A stretch of DNA of 64,000 bases from Hyphomicrobium sp. (GCF_009026145.1 NZ_WBUE01000006.1:1-64000), one strand, 5' to 3'. Counted from the stretch's first letter, positions 17,967-27,105 are shown. Notes: generated from the letters alone by a model not told the origin. Translations and numbers: made by a program.

Positions 17967-18055
17967 AGTGAACGCCGCTATCGCGCCGTCGTAATTTTGC
18001 CGTTAGATTTAGGTGACTTAGTCCTGGATCAGCGCTTTTACGGGGGTAAAAAGCT

Positions 18056-18445
18056 GTGGCCGCCACGTCCCTTCGCCTTGCATCCCTGCCATTGCCGCCG
18101 CGGCCATCGCCTGTGCGCCGGAATAAGCCCGTAGGGCGTGCCGCCTCCGGCCGCTTGCTCTGCATCGACAAGGGCACGGCCGAAAAAGTCGCCGGCAACA
18201 ACGGCGCCCTGCCGCGCATCAGCGATATGCCGTTCGACTGCCCGGTGCTCATCGTCGGCGACGGGGTGCCGGCATTCAAGGTCGAGCATGTCGCTGCCGC
18301 GCTCATGGCGCGCGGCGCCAGCGGCTACTGGCTCGTCGAAGTGCAGCCGCGCCCGCGCGCGATGGGAAGCGGTGCGCTCGCCGAGACGCTGGTCGGCTTC
18401 GCCGGTCTGCACGTCGAGCGCATCGCCTCGCTTGACGACCTGTAG
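18056..18445 (+). CDS. Hypothetical protein
   Basis: 129 residues from GTG 18056. I recognise no family. The first 35 residues are basic and Pro-rich; then RLLCIDKGTAEKVAGNN and CPVLIVGDGVPAFKVEHVA suggest an alpha/beta fold, with VEQ-like strand LVEVQPRPRAM near residue 97. There is no signal peptide or membrane segment. A small hairpin (GCTTTTAC / GTAAAAAGC, about 18031-18052) sits directly before the start codon and could limit initiation. It is followed by a terminator-like hairpin at 18456-18493. Codon use is like its neighbours, so it is probably real, but the start is uncertain. Confidence 0.5.
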   Translation: MAATSLRLASLPLPPRPSPVRRNKPVGRAASGRLLCIDKGTAEKVAGNNGALPRISDMPFDCPVLIVGDGVPAFKVEHVAAALMARGASGYWLVEVQPRPRAMGSGALAETLVGFAGLHVERIASLDDL

Positions 18446-18455
18446 GAAACGACCC

Positions 18456-18493
18456 AATGGAGCCAGCTCCGCGTCAATTTGCCGGGCTCCATT
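18456..18493 (+). terminator. Hairpin after the hypothetical gene
   Basis: A 9-bp perfect stem AATGGAGCC (18456-18464) / GGCTCCATT (18485-18493) with a 20-nt loop lies 10 bp beyond the stop codon at 18445. The sequence after it is AT-richer (GTTAGTAAAG) but has no pure T run, so this is a possible weak terminator. Confidence 0.35.
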
Positions 18494-18600
18494 GTTAGTA
18501 AAGTTTCGGGTTTTGAGGAATTCCGCCGATGGTGGGGCGGACATTCGTATTTGACAGTGGTAGCCTTGCACCGCTCGAGTGAGCGTTAGGGGGTCGCGTT

Positions 18601-19290
18601 ATGGTGCAGACATCGGTGCAGTTCACGCCCGTGCAGGTGTTGCAGGCGGCTCGGCGGGCCGAGGCCGAGGGCAAGATGGACTATGCCCTCCAGTTCTACC
18701 GTCACCTCGTCGAGCAACACGGGACGACAGTCGAGGCGCAGGAAGCGCGCGAAGGCCTGTTCCGCATTGCCGAATGGCGCTGGGGCGAGGCCCGCGTCGC
18801 CCGCAGTCGCGAAGCCGGCGCAGCGAGCCCGCAGAGCGCACAAGCGGCGCCCCCACCCAATCCCTCCGTCGGCGGCCAGCGCGTCTATAACGTCGCCAAT
18901 CATGCGCCACCGAGCGGCTACGCTGCCGATCAGCAGCAGGCGCCCACCGGCATGCCGCAGATCGTCTCGCGTCAGCAGGGCCAGGGCGAGGAGGACTTGC
19001 CACCACTCCAGCCACGCTTCCGTGTCGCCAAGTTCGTCGCCCACGCGCTGAGCGGCATCGGTTGGCTCATGCTCCTGAGCGGCATCGCGCTTGCGGTCGG
19101 CGCCGGCTCCGTCGGGCAGCTCGCGGCGGTTGCTCTCTTCGGCCTACCGCTCGGCGTGCTCGTCGGTGCGCCGGCGGTCGTGCTCGGGCTGGCGCTCGTC
19201 GTCGCCGGCCAGCTAGCCGCTGCCGTGTTCGAGAGCACCAACGCGACGCTCGAGCTTGTCGCCATCGAGCGTGGCCGCACCAGCTTCTGA
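18601..19290 (+). CDS. Hypothetical membrane protein with N-terminal helical repeat
   Basis: 229 residues from ATG 18601. Residues 8-58 resemble a single TPR-like helical pair (QVLQAARRAEAEGKMDYALQ then YRHLVEQHG). Residues 60-140 are a Pro/Gln/Ala-rich linker. Two hydrophobic segments follow (about 152-175 and 182-210), after which a short C-terminal helix (TNATLELVAIERGR) is predicted in the cytoplasm. I know no function; proteins of this layout occur next to moaB in related genomes by recollection only. It is convergent with moaB, with 13 bp between the stops. Confidence 0.65.
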   Translation: MVQTSVQFTPVQVLQAARRAEAEGKMDYALQFYRHLVEQHGTTVEAQEAREGLFRIAEWRWGEARVARSREAGAASPQSAQAAPPPNPSVGGQRVYNVANHAPPSGYAADQQQAPTGMPQIVSRQQGQGEEDLPPLQPRFRVAKFVAHALSGIGWLMLLSGIALAVGAGSVGQLAAVALFGLPLGVLVGAPAVVLGLALVVAGQLAAAVFESTNATLELVAIERGRTSF

Positions 19291-19303
19291 GCAGCGCCGG
19301 AGC

Positions 19304-19840
19304 TTAGCCGCGCGTCTCCTTCAGGCGCGGCATGATATCGACCAGATTGCAGGGCCGATGGCGGCTGTCCAGCTGCCATTTGAGGATGCCGTTCCAGGCG
19401 TCCTTGCAGGCCCCGGGCGAGCCGGGCAGGCAGAACACGTAGGTGCCGTTCGCCGTGCCGCCGCAAGCGCGCGACTGGATGGTCGAGGTCGCAACGCTCT
19501 GGAACGAGAGCATGTGGAAGATGACCGAGAAACCCTCGATCTCCTTCTCGAACAGCGGCTTCACCGCATCCGGCGTCACATCGCGCCCGGTAAATCCGGT
19601 GCCTCCCGTGGTGATGACGACATCGATGCCGGGATCGGCGATCCAGCCTTCGACCCGCGCACGGATCTGCGTCAGATCATCGGTGACGATCTCGCGCTTG
19701 ACGAGCGCGTGACCCGCCTCGCGGATCATCTGCTCGAGCACATCGCCCGACTTGTCCGAAGCCTTGTCGCGCGTGTCGGACACGGTCAGCGTCGCGATGC
19801 GCAGCGGTTTGAATGAGAAGCTCTCGTCGATCTTTGCCAT
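19304..19840 (-). CDS. moaB: Molybdenum cofactor biosynthesis protein MoaB
   Basis: 178 residues of the MogA/MoaB fold. The molybdopterin-binding signature GGTGFTGRDVTPDA starts near residue 79, and SVSDTR-like ATLTVSDTRD lies near the N-terminus. MoaB/Mog adenylates molybdopterin before metal insertion. The C-terminal tail CNLVDIMPRLKE is typical of the alphaproteobacterial type. It is followed upstream by the UDG gene 27 bp away, so the two are probably co-transcribed (UDG first). Confidence 0.92.
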   Translation of the reverse strand: MAKIDESFSFKPLRIATLTVSDTRDKASDKSGDVLEQMIREAGHALVKREIVTDDLTQIRARVEGWIADPGIDVVITTGGTGFTGRDVTPDAVKPLFEKEIEGFSVIFHMLSFQSVATSTIQSRACGGTANGTYVFCLPGSPGACKDAWNGILKWQLDSRHRPCNLVDIMPRLKETRG

Positions 19841-19867
19841 TCTCGTTCTTCGCTATTGCGATGCGGC

Positions 19868-20749
19868 TCAAGCCTTGAGTGCCGCCTTGACGGCGAGGAG
19901 GTCGCGCCAAGCCATGCCCTTCGCCGCCGGCGTGCGCAAGAGATAGGCGGGGTGCAGCGTTGCCATCGCCTGCGCCTTGTGGCCACCCATCTCCAACTGT
20001 CGCCACTTTCCACGAATGCGCATGATGCCGTCGGCCACGTCGAACAACTGTTTCGCCGCGGCACCGCCGAGCGCCAGCACCACCTTGGGCGCGACGAGGG
20101 CGACTTGCCGCTCGAGGAACGGACGGCAGGCGAGCGCCTCCTGCGGCGTCGGCGTGCGGTTGCCGGGTGGTCGCCAGTAGACGATGTTGGTGATGTGCAC
20201 CTTATCCTCGGTCAAGCCGATGGCGGCCAGCATCTTGTCGAGCAGCTGCCCGGCGCGGCCGACGAACGGCTTGCCTTCGAGGTCCTCCTCGCGCCCCGGC
20301 GCCTCGCCGATGATCATCAGCGGGCTTTGCTCGGCGCCGCGGTAGAAGCACAGGTTCTTCGCCGTTGCCTTCAGCCCGCAGCCCTCGAAGGATGCCAGCA
20401 TGGCGCCCAACTCGTGGAGGTTGCGCGCGCTCGCGACGTCGAGGCGCGCGTCGCCCGCGGGTGCGGCCGCTGCGCGCGCCGGGAACTGCCGCGCCGGCCT
20501 GGCCATTGGTGGGGGTGGAGCAGAACCCTGGCGTGGCTGCGCTGGCACCGGCGCGGCGCGGTTTGGCGTGGCTGGGGCTGCGGCAGTGGAGGCCAGCGAG
20601 AACCGTGCGCCCGGTGCCGCGTCGGGGCGCGCCAACCAGTCGACCGGCGCCTCGCCGAGCGCGGCGTCGACGCCCATTGCCTCGTACCAGGCGAGGATGC
20701 GCCCGGCGGCTAAGCGCCCCGCATCGTCTTGCGGCCTGTCAGTGCTCAT
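19868..20749 (-). CDS. Uracil-DNA glycosylase, family 4 type
   Basis: 293 residues. Family 4 UDGs remove uracil from DNA and carry a 4Fe-4S cluster. The catalytic motif GEAPGREEDLEGKPFVGRAG is clear and the second motif is LHPAYLLRTP. Cysteine candidates for the cluster are those in GCGLKATAKNLCFY and ALACRPF. An extra N-terminal region of about 100 residues, Pro/Ala-rich, is common in alphaproteobacterial members. I use ATG 20749; ATG 20785 would add 12 residues. Upstream are the composite hairpin element (starting 108 nt away) and the divergent ETF-QO gene. Confidence 0.9.
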   Translation of the reverse strand: MSTDRPQDDAGRLAAGRILAWYEAMGVDAALGEAPVDWLARPDAAPGARFSLASTAAAPATPNRAAPVPAQPRQGSAPPPPMARPARQFPARAAAAPAGDARLDVASARNLHELGAMLASFEGCGLKATAKNLCFYRGAEQSPLMIIGEAPGREEDLEGKPFVGRAGQLLDKMLAAIGLTEDKVHITNIVYWRPPGNRTPTPQEALACRPFLERQVALVAPKVVLALGGAAAKQLFDVADGIMRIRGKWRQLEMGGHKAQAMATLHPAYLLRTPAAKGMAWRDLLAVKAALKA

Positions 20750-20857
20750 GGGCGCGAACCATATAGCGGGAGGCCGCCGGCTCATAGCGTGCGCGGTGGC
20801 GGCGCTTCCCCTTTCCCAATGGATCCTTGCGGCCGCGCGGCGCTTGACGCTGCCGCC

Positions 20858-21029
20858 CTAGTGTGATGATCGAGAAGTCCGCCACATCGCCCTCGGCCGG
20901 GTAGTAAAGGCGGACTTCTCGATCTGAATCACACTAGATCAGCTAAGTTGGCTAGTGTCCTTCAGATCGCGAAATTCGTTCCAACCTTGCCGCATAGTGA
21001 GACGAATTTCGCGATCTGAAGGACACTAG
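20858..21029. repeat. Composite paired-hairpin element, copy B
   Basis: This copy occupies most of the 341-bp gap between the divergent UDG and ETF-QO genes. Hairpin B1 (20858-20937, 80 bp) has ends CTAGTGTGAT / ATCACACTAG and inner arms ATCGAGAAGTCCGCC / GGCGGACTTCTCGAT. After a 14-bp spacer, hairpin B2 (20952-21029, 78 bp) has a perfect 28-bp inverted repeat (20952-20979 with 21002-21029) ending in GGACACTAG. B2 differs from A2 and C1 in much of its arm sequence yet is fully paired. The order GAT-type then CC-type on the plus strand equals copy A and is the inverse of copy C. Outside the element the gap (20750-20857, 21030-21090) shows nothing I can name. Confidence 0.9.
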
Positions 21030-21090
21030 CGACCTACGACCACTTTAGACGCATTTGAGACTTGCGCCCCACGACGAGGTGACACGAGAA

Positions 21091-22770
21091 ATGGCCGAGA
21101 CCGCAGCCGAGCTGCCGCCCAGAGAGGCGATGGAGTTCGACGTCGTCATCGTGGGAGCCGGGCCTGCAGGTCTCGCGGCCGCCATCCGGCTGAAGCAGCT
21201 CGCGGCTGAGGCCGGCAGCGAGCTGTCGGTGGTCGTCGTCGAGAAGGGCTCGGCGGTCGGTGCGCACATACTCTCCGGCGCCGTCATAGACCCCAAGGGC
21301 CTCAACCGGCTCATCCCCGACTGGAAAGAGAAGGGCGCTCCCGTCGAGACGGAGGTGCGCGACGACCGCTTTTACTTCCTCACCGAGAAGAAGGCACTGC
21401 GGTTGCCGAACATCTTCATGCCGCCGTTGATGAGCAATCACGGCAACTACATCATCAGCCTCGGCGCCTTGTGCATATGGCTTGCCGAGCAGGCGACCGA
21501 GCTCGGCGTCGAGATTTATCCTGGCTTTGCGGCCAGCGAGCTTCTCTACGACGATGAGGGTGCCGTCGTCGGCATTGCCACCGGCGACATGGGGGTTGGC
21601 CGCGACGGGCAGCCGACCGACAACTTCGTGCGCGGCATGGAGTTGCGCGGCAAGTACACGTTCCTCGCCGAGGGCGCGCGCGGCTCGCTGAGTAAACAGC
21701 TTATCGAGCAATTCCGCCTCTCCGACGGCCGCGATCCGCAGAAGTACGGCATCGGCATCAAGGAGCTGTGGCGCGTCGCGCCGGAAAAGCATCAGCCCGG
21801 GTTGGTGCAGCACACGTTCGGCTGGCCGCTCGATGATCGCACCGGTGGCGGCTCGTTCCTCTACCACTACGGCGACAATCTCGTCTCCGTCGGCTTCGTT
21901 CTGCACCTCAACTACGAGAACCCGTACATCTCGCCCTACGAGGAGTTCCAGCGCTTCAAGACGCATCCGGCGATCCGCTCGACGTTCGAGGGTGGCAAAC
22001 GCATCGGCTATGGCGCCCGGGCGATAACCGAGGGCGGCTGGCAATCCATCCCGCAGCTCACTTTCCCGGGCGGCGCGCTACTCGGCTGCGCGGCCGGCTT
22101 CATGAACGTGCCCCGCATCAAGGGCAGCCACAACGCCGTGCTGTCGGGCATCGCCGGGGCGGCAGCGGCGTTTGCGGCGATTGCCGAGGGGCGCGCGCAC
22201 GATCGGCTCGAGGCCTACGAGGAAGCGGCACGCTCAGGCGACATTGCCCGCGATTTGAAGCCTGTGCGCAATGCCAAGCCGCTGTGGTCGCGCTTCGGCA
22301 CCTATCTCGGCATCGCGCTCGGCGGCCTCGACATGTGGCTCAACACCATCATTCCGGGCGGCCTCGGCTTCACGCTGAAGCACCGCAAGCCGGACTATGC
22401 CACCTTGAAGCGCGCCCAGAATGCCAAGCCGATCACCTATCCGAAGCCCGATGGCGTTCTCACCTTCGACCGGCTCACCAACGTCTCGTTCTCCGGCACC
22501 AACCACGAGGAGAACCAGCCGGTTCACCTCAAGCTCGCCGATGCGGCTGTGCCCGTGGCCATCAATCTGCCCGAATTCGCCGAGCCCGCGCAGCGCTACT
22601 GCCCCGCGGCCGTGTACGAGATCGTGGCCGAGCCGGGCGGTGATCCGCGTTTCCAGATCAACGCTCAGAATTGTGTCCACTGCAAAACCTGCGATATCAA
22701 GGATCCGAGCCAGAACATCACCTGGGTCTGCCCCGAGGGCGGCGGCGGGCCGAATTACGCCGGAATGTGA
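21091..22770 (+). CDS. Electron transfer flavoprotein-ubiquinone oxidoreductase
   Basis: 559 residues. ETF-QO passes electrons from acyl-CoA and other dehydrogenases, via ETF, to ubiquinone at the inner membrane. The FAD motif GAGPAGLAAAIRL lies near residues 24-36, the ubiquinone/FAD region holds GCAAGFMNVPRIKGSHNAV, and the C-terminal 4Fe-4S site reads NCVHCKTCDIKDPSQNI then WVCPEGGGGPNY. ATG 21091 is chosen; an in-frame TTG at 21055 lies closer to the hairpin element. Length and all cofactor motifs are normal for the family. Confidence 0.95.
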   Translation: MAETAAELPPREAMEFDVVIVGAGPAGLAAAIRLKQLAAEAGSELSVVVVEKGSAVGAHILSGAVIDPKGLNRLIPDWKEKGAPVETEVRDDRFYFLTEKKALRLPNIFMPPLMSNHGNYIISLGALCIWLAEQATELGVEIYPGFAASELLYDDEGAVVGIATGDMGVGRDGQPTDNFVRGMELRGKYTFLAEGARGSLSKQLIEQFRLSDGRDPQKYGIGIKELWRVAPEKHQPGLVQHTFGWPLDDRTGGGSFLYHYGDNLVSVGFVLHLNYENPYISPYEEFQRFKTHPAIRSTFEGGKRIGYGARAITEGGWQSIPQLTFPGGALLGCAAGFMNVPRIKGSHNAVLSGIAGAAAAFAAIAEGRAHDRLEAYEEAARSGDIARDLKPVRNAKPLWSRFGTYLGIALGGLDMWLNTIIPGGLGFTLKHRKPDYATLKRAQNAKPITYPKPDGVLTFDRLTNVSFSGTNHEENQPVHLKLADAAVPVAINLPEFAEPAQRYCPAAVYEIVAEPGGDPRFQINAQNCVHCKTCDIKDPSQNITWVCPEGGGGPNYAGM

Positions 22771-22926
22771 GGGGGCTAGCGGTTGCTGCGGGGCGTGAAT
22801 GCGGCGCCGCAGGAATTTGCAGATTCAACGTTACCCAGCATGCCCATGTCGCCAAATCGCCGCGTTATTTGCTACGGTAAGGCGCTGCGGGAATCAGCCC
22901 CATGCCTGCAAGAAGGATGAGTTTGA

Positions 22927-24720
22927 ATGCGGTCCAGCCTTCGCAAGCTGTTGCACTCAACGGCAACCGCCATCGGCATGTTCACCGCCAGCCTCAGCGC
23001 ATCGCAAGCTGCGAACGAGTTTACCACCGATTCTGACTCCCATTCGCTGCTCGGCAGCTATCTCGCCGCCAACCTCGCCAAGGGGTCGAACGACAACAAC
23101 AGCGCTGCCGCCTTCTACCGCAGCGCACTGGCGCTCGACCCGTCCAACGCAGTGCTCCTGGAGCAGGCCTTCCAGACGGAGGCGGCCGAGGGGCACTGGG
23201 ATCGCGCCGTGCCGCTCGCCCGGCAGCTCGTCGCCAAGGACGCCGAGAACCGCATGGCGCATCTCCTGCTCGGCCTCGACAGCTTCAAGGGCGGTGATTA
23301 CCAGAAGGCGGACGAGGAGTTCCGCAAGGCTAGCGATGGCCCCATCGGCGAGCTGACGAGCGCGCTCGCCCGCGCCTGGGCAGCAGCCGCCGCCGGCAAT
23401 GCGCAGCGCGCCCTAAAGCTGCTCGAAATGCCGAAACAGGCCGAGTGGGCGCAGTTCTATCTCAACTATCACAAGGCGCTCATCGCCGACGTCATGGGGC
23501 GCCCGCAGGAGGCGCAGGTGGCCTACGAGCATTCGATGCGCCAGGACGCCACCACGCTGCGCATCGCGCTCGCCTTCGCCCGCCATGCCGCGCACGAGGG
23601 CAACTTCAAGCGCGCCAAGGAAATCCTCGACGCGCAGAGTGAGCGCGCACAGTCCGATCCACACGTGCTGGTGCGCGAGCTGCGCGACGCCATTGGCCCC
23701 GACAAGAAGACGGAGCTGCTCATCACCACTCCCGTCGAAGGCATGGCCGAGGTGTTCTACGGTCTGGGCGAAGCCCTGACGAGCGAGGGCGGCCTCAGCA
23801 TGGGCGTCCTCTACTTGCAGCTCGCCCTCTACGCCAAGCCGGATCACGCCTTCGCGCTTGCGGCCCTGGCCAGCGCCTACGAAACGGGCCAGCGCTACCA
23901 GGATGCCATCGATGCCTACGACCGCATTCCACCGGGCACGGCCCTGCAGTCGGCGATCGACATCCGCAAGGCATTCGATCTCAATTCGCTGGAAAAGGTC
24001 GACGAGGCCAAGGCGATCTTAGACCGCCTGGTCAAGCAGAGCCCCGACGATCTGAAGCCGCTCGACGCACTCGGCAACATCCTGCGCGCGCGCAAGCGCT
24101 ACGCGGAGGCGGCCGAGGTCTATACGCAGGCCATGAAGCTCATTCCCAAGCCGGATAAGCGGCACTGGAGCATCTTCTATTCCCGCGGCACTTGCTATGA
24201 GCGGCTGAAGAACTGGCCGGCAGCCGAGGCCGATCTGCGGAAGGCGCTCGAGCTGTTCCCGGATCAGCCGTTGGCGCTCAACTACCTCGGCTACAGCTGG
24301 GTCGATCAGAACCGCAATCTCAAGCAAGGCATGGCATTGATTGAAAAGGCCGTCGCCCTGAAGCCGGACGACGGCTACATCGTCGACAGCCTCGGCTGGG
24401 CGCACTTCAAGCTCGGCAACTACGCCGAGGCCGTGCGTTTTCTGGAGCGCGCCGTCGAGCTAAAGCCGCAGGACCCCGTCCTTAACGACCATCTCGGTGA
24501 TGCCTTGTGGCGCGTCGGCCGCGAGCGCGAAGCGAAGTTCCAGTGGGATCAGGCGCTCACCCTCGATCCGGAGCCGGAAGAGGTCGAGAAGATCAAGAAG
24601 AAGCTCGCCGAAGGCCTGCCACCGAGCGTGGAGGCGCGCGCCGGCCCGCGCGAGACGATGCGGCGGGTGCACCAGAAGCGGCGCAAGGAAACGAAGCTCA
24701 ACCCGGCGCTGGTTGAGTAG
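22927..24720 (+). CDS. Secreted TPR-repeat protein
   Basis: 597 residues with a signal peptide (about residues 1-29, ending ASQA-A). The rest is built of TPR helices: for example AAFYRSALALDPSNAVLLEQ near 62, EAAEVYTQAMKLIPKP near 395, AEADLRKALELFPDQPLALN near 435, and AVRFLERAVELKPQDPVLND near 505. The C-terminus is Lys/Arg-rich. It is probably a periplasmic scaffold; this gene lies between ETF-QO and ispE in many Hyphomicrobiales, by recollection. AAGGATGA precedes the ATG. A terminator-like hairpin follows. Confidence 0.85.
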   Translation: MRSSLRKLLHSTATAIGMFTASLSASQAANEFTTDSDSHSLLGSYLAANLAKGSNDNNSAAAFYRSALALDPSNAVLLEQAFQTEAAEGHWDRAVPLARQLVAKDAENRMAHLLLGLDSFKGGDYQKADEEFRKASDGPIGELTSALARAWAAAAAGNAQRALKLLEMPKQAEWAQFYLNYHKALIADVMGRPQEAQVAYEHSMRQDATTLRIALAFARHAAHEGNFKRAKEILDAQSERAQSDPHVLVRELRDAIGPDKKTELLITTPVEGMAEVFYGLGEALTSEGGLSMGVLYLQLALYAKPDHAFALAALASAYETGQRYQDAIDAYDRIPPGTALQSAIDIRKAFDLNSLEKVDEAKAILDRLVKQSPDDLKPLDALGNILRARKRYAEAAEVYTQAMKLIPKPDKRHWSIFYSRGTCYERLKNWPAAEADLRKALELFPDQPLALNYLGYSWVDQNRNLKQGMALIEKAVALKPDDGYIVDSLGWAHFKLGNYAEAVRFLERAVELKPQDPVLNDHLGDALWRVGREREAKFQWDQALTLDPEPEEVEKIKKKLAEGLPPSVEARAGPRETMRRVHQKRRKETKLNPALVE

Positions 24721-24750
24721 CCTAAAGCAACTGTCATCGTTATGAGGAAG

Positions 24751-24782
24751 CGGCCCCGGACAGCATCTCGTCGGGGCCGTTT
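24751..24782 (+). terminator. Terminator-like hairpin between the TPR gene and ispE
   Basis: An 8-bp GC stem (CGGCCCCG at 24751-24758, CGGGGCCG at 24772-24779) is followed by TTT. It lies 30 bp beyond the TPR stop codon and 16 bp before ispE. It probably separates the two genes or attenuates read-through. Confidence 0.55.
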
Positions 24783-24798
24783 CGCTTGAGCTGAGACC

Positions 24799-25659
24799 AT
24801 GGCGTTTATCACCGAGCGCGCGCGCGCCAAGATCAACCTGACGCTTCGCGTCCTCGGCCGCCGCGCCGACGGCTACCATGCACTCGAAAGCCTCATCGTC
24901 TTTGCCGATGTCGGCGACGAGGTGCGCTTTGTGCCGGGGTCGGAGCGCGGCGTGCACATGTCGGGGCCTCACGCGGCCATCACCGGCGGTAATCTTGTCG
25001 ATGTCGCGCTCGAACGCCTCGCCGCCGCCGACCCGCAACTGATCCTGGGCCGTGTCGAAGTGCAGAAGCAGCTGCCCATTGCCGCCGGTATCGGCGGCGG
25101 CTCGGCCGATGCCGCCGCGGTGCTGCGCGCCGTGCGCCGGTGCAATCCGGCGAGCACCGTCGACTGGGGCGCCGTCGCGGCCGCGCTGGGTGCTGACGTT
25201 TCGGTCTGCCTCGCCGACCGCAGCGCGCTCGTGTGGGGCGTCGGTGAGCATGTCGAGCCCACCGCTAACCTGCCGCGCCTTGCTGCGGTTCTGGTGTGCC
25301 CGCCGGGGGCGCCGCTGGGCAAAACGAAGCAGGTTTTCGCGCGGCTCTCGGTGCCGCCGGCTGGGCCCGCCCATCCGCCCGCGCCGCTTCCTGATTTCCC
25401 AGATGCAGCGGCCCTGATCGCCTACATGCGCGGTTTCGGCAACGACCTGCGTGAGGCGGCGCACGCGGCCATGCCGGCCAGCGCCGCAGCGGAGGCAGCG
25501 CTCGCTGCGCTTCCCGACTGCCTGTACGCCAGCCTTTCCGGCGCCGGCCCGACCAGCTACGGGATCTTCGCCGATGCGGCACTGGCGGGCGCGGCGGCCG
25601 CGAAGCTGCGCGCGCGCCATCCCGATTGGTGGATCGTTGCCACGGTCATCGGCGATTGA
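24799..25659 (+). CDS. ispE: 4-diphosphocytidyl-2-C-methyl-D-erythritol kinase IspE
   Basis: 286 residues, GHMP kinase fold. IspE phosphorylates CDP-methylerythritol in the non-mevalonate isoprenoid pathway. The N-terminal AKINLTLRVLGRRADGYHAL, with the substrate-binding Lys and the Asp/Gly/Tyr/His motif, is present. The ATP loop PIAAGIGGGSADAAAVLRAV lies near residues 94-113, and the C-terminal SLSGAGPTSYGIF is the third GHMP motif. The polyprenyl diphosphate synthase gene 2.3 kb away uses products of this pathway. Confidence 0.95.
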   Translation: MAFITERARAKINLTLRVLGRRADGYHALESLIVFADVGDEVRFVPGSERGVHMSGPHAAITGGNLVDVALERLAAADPQLILGRVEVQKQLPIAAGIGGGSADAAAVLRAVRRCNPASTVDWGAVAAALGADVSVCLADRSALVWGVGEHVEPTANLPRLAAVLVCPPGAPLGKTKQVFARLSVPPAGPAHPPAPLPDFPDAAALIAYMRGFGNDLREAAHAAMPASAAAEAALAALPDCLYASLSGAGPTSYGIFADAALAGAAAAKLRARHPDWWIVATVIGD

Positions 25660-25665
25660 TCCAGG

Positions 25666-27105
25666 CTAGGCGGCGAATCCGATGCGCAAGGCGCCCCAGT
25701 GCTGCCCCTTGACCAGGATCGGGGCCGAGACGTCCCGCATGAGCACGAACTTTCCGCCCATGTCACGGCGATACGTCTGCATGAGGAAGGAGCGCGTGCT
25801 CTGCGCAGCCGCGAGGCCGGTACGATCATTGAAGATGCGCCGATTACGGCAATTGGCCGTGTTCCACACGGGATCGCCGCCTTGCGGCTTGGAATAGCGC
25901 AAGTTGTGGGTCGGCAGGTAACCGTTGCGATCAACTGCGGCGCAAAAGACGATGCGTTGGTTCTTGGTCAGGATGGGCTCTTGAATCTGGGGCAGGTGAC
26001 GGTCGGTGAACTCCGTGAAGCGTGTCTGCACTTGTTGGGGATCAGTGCCGCGTATGGGGCGGTAGGCTTCGTCGAAGAGGTCAGCGAGGCTGATCTGGCC
26101 ATTATCGATCGCGCCTTCGAACAATGCGGCCATCTCGCCGGCGGCGTTCCGGCACAGCGCAATGATGGGGCTGTCCGCCGTTTCGATCCCGCTCTCTGAG
26201 ACGAAGAGGATGAAATCTTCGCTGATGCCGAGAATGGCTTCGGCACGCGTGTGCGCCACGGAAAGCATGCTGTCGGCTTTGTTGGCGATCTCGACAAGGC
26301 CTTTGAGATCGTCGCGTACCTTGGCGATGTCGCCGATATTCTGATTGACCGGACCGGTCATCGCCTCAATGTTCTCAGTGAGAATCTGCACGCTCTGCGC
26401 CAGCGACTGGATGGTGCGGGCTGATTGGGAGGCTCGGCCGGACACCTCCAGAGCCGACTGCGCCGTTGCGGCACTCTTCGATGCGGATGCGCTGAGCTCG
26501 TCGATTGTGCTTTGCAGCGCGGTGAGATTCACTTCATTTCGTGTGCCGAACGTGCCGATCTCGTCGGCTAGCGACTTTACGCGTGCCCCGATAATAGCAA
26601 AGCCGCGGCCAGCAGCGCCCGCCCTCGCCGCTTCCACGCCGGCGTTGAGTGCGAGCATCTGCGTCTCTTGGATGAAAGAGCGCATCGCAGCGCTCGCCTT
26701 TTGCACCTCTGCAATCGTTGCACGGACCTTTTCCAGCGAGCTTACAAAGCCGAACACGCCCTCGCTGAGCTGCTGCATGTTCTCGATCGCCGTCGTGAGC
26801 GAAGTGGCGACCGATTGAGAGCTGTCGCTCAAGACCTTTCGCGTTTGTTCCGCCGAGCTCCGCGCTTCCTGCATCGATTGGGCGAGCAAAGCATTTGTCC
26901 TGCTCGTCCCGCGAACAGAGGCAACGACGGCCCTCAAGCGTTCGATCTGCTCATCGCCGAGTGCGCCCAGATCCTCGATGATCCCGGCGATATCGGCGAT
27001 TTCAATTCCAAGGCGGCTGCCCCGTTCGCCGATTTCAGCGGCAGCGTGTTGGTTCTGGGAAGGGGCGGTCTGAGGCCGGGCGAAGCGAATGGCGGCGATG
27101 CTCAT
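25666..27105 (-). CDS. Soluble methyl-accepting chemotaxis-like signalling protein
   Basis: 479 residues from ATG 27105; upstream in-frame extension to 27252 lacks support. There is no membrane segment. Residues about 90-310 form a long coiled coil with the MCP signalling hairpin (ETQMLALNAGVEAARAGAAG then GFAIIGARVKSLADE). The C-terminal 130 residues are a separate sensor-like domain with VDRNGYLPTHNLRYS, DPVWNTANCRNRRIFNDR and GKFVLMRDVSAPI, a tail known from several alphaproteobacterial receptors. It may sense an internal signal and control a CheA-type kinase. No che genes are nearby. A perfect palindrome lies 166 bp upstream. Confidence 0.85.
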   Translation of the reverse strand: MSIAAIRFARPQTAPSQNQHAAAEIGERGSRLGIEIADIAGIIEDLGALGDEQIERLRAVVASVRGTSRTNALLAQSMQEARSSAEQTRKVLSDSSQSVATSLTTAIENMQQLSEGVFGFVSSLEKVRATIAEVQKASAAMRSFIQETQMLALNAGVEAARAGAAGRGFAIIGARVKSLADEIGTFGTRNEVNLTALQSTIDELSASASKSAATAQSALEVSGRASQSARTIQSLAQSVQILTENIEAMTGPVNQNIGDIAKVRDDLKGLVEIANKADSMLSVAHTRAEAILGISEDFILFVSESGIETADSPIIALCRNAAGEMAALFEGAIDNGQISLADLFDEAYRPIRGTDPQQVQTRFTEFTDRHLPQIQEPILTKNQRIVFCAAVDRNGYLPTHNLRYSKPQGGDPVWNTANCRNRRIFNDRTGLAAAQSTRSFLMQTYRRDMGGKFVLMRDVSAPILVKGQHWGALRIGFAA

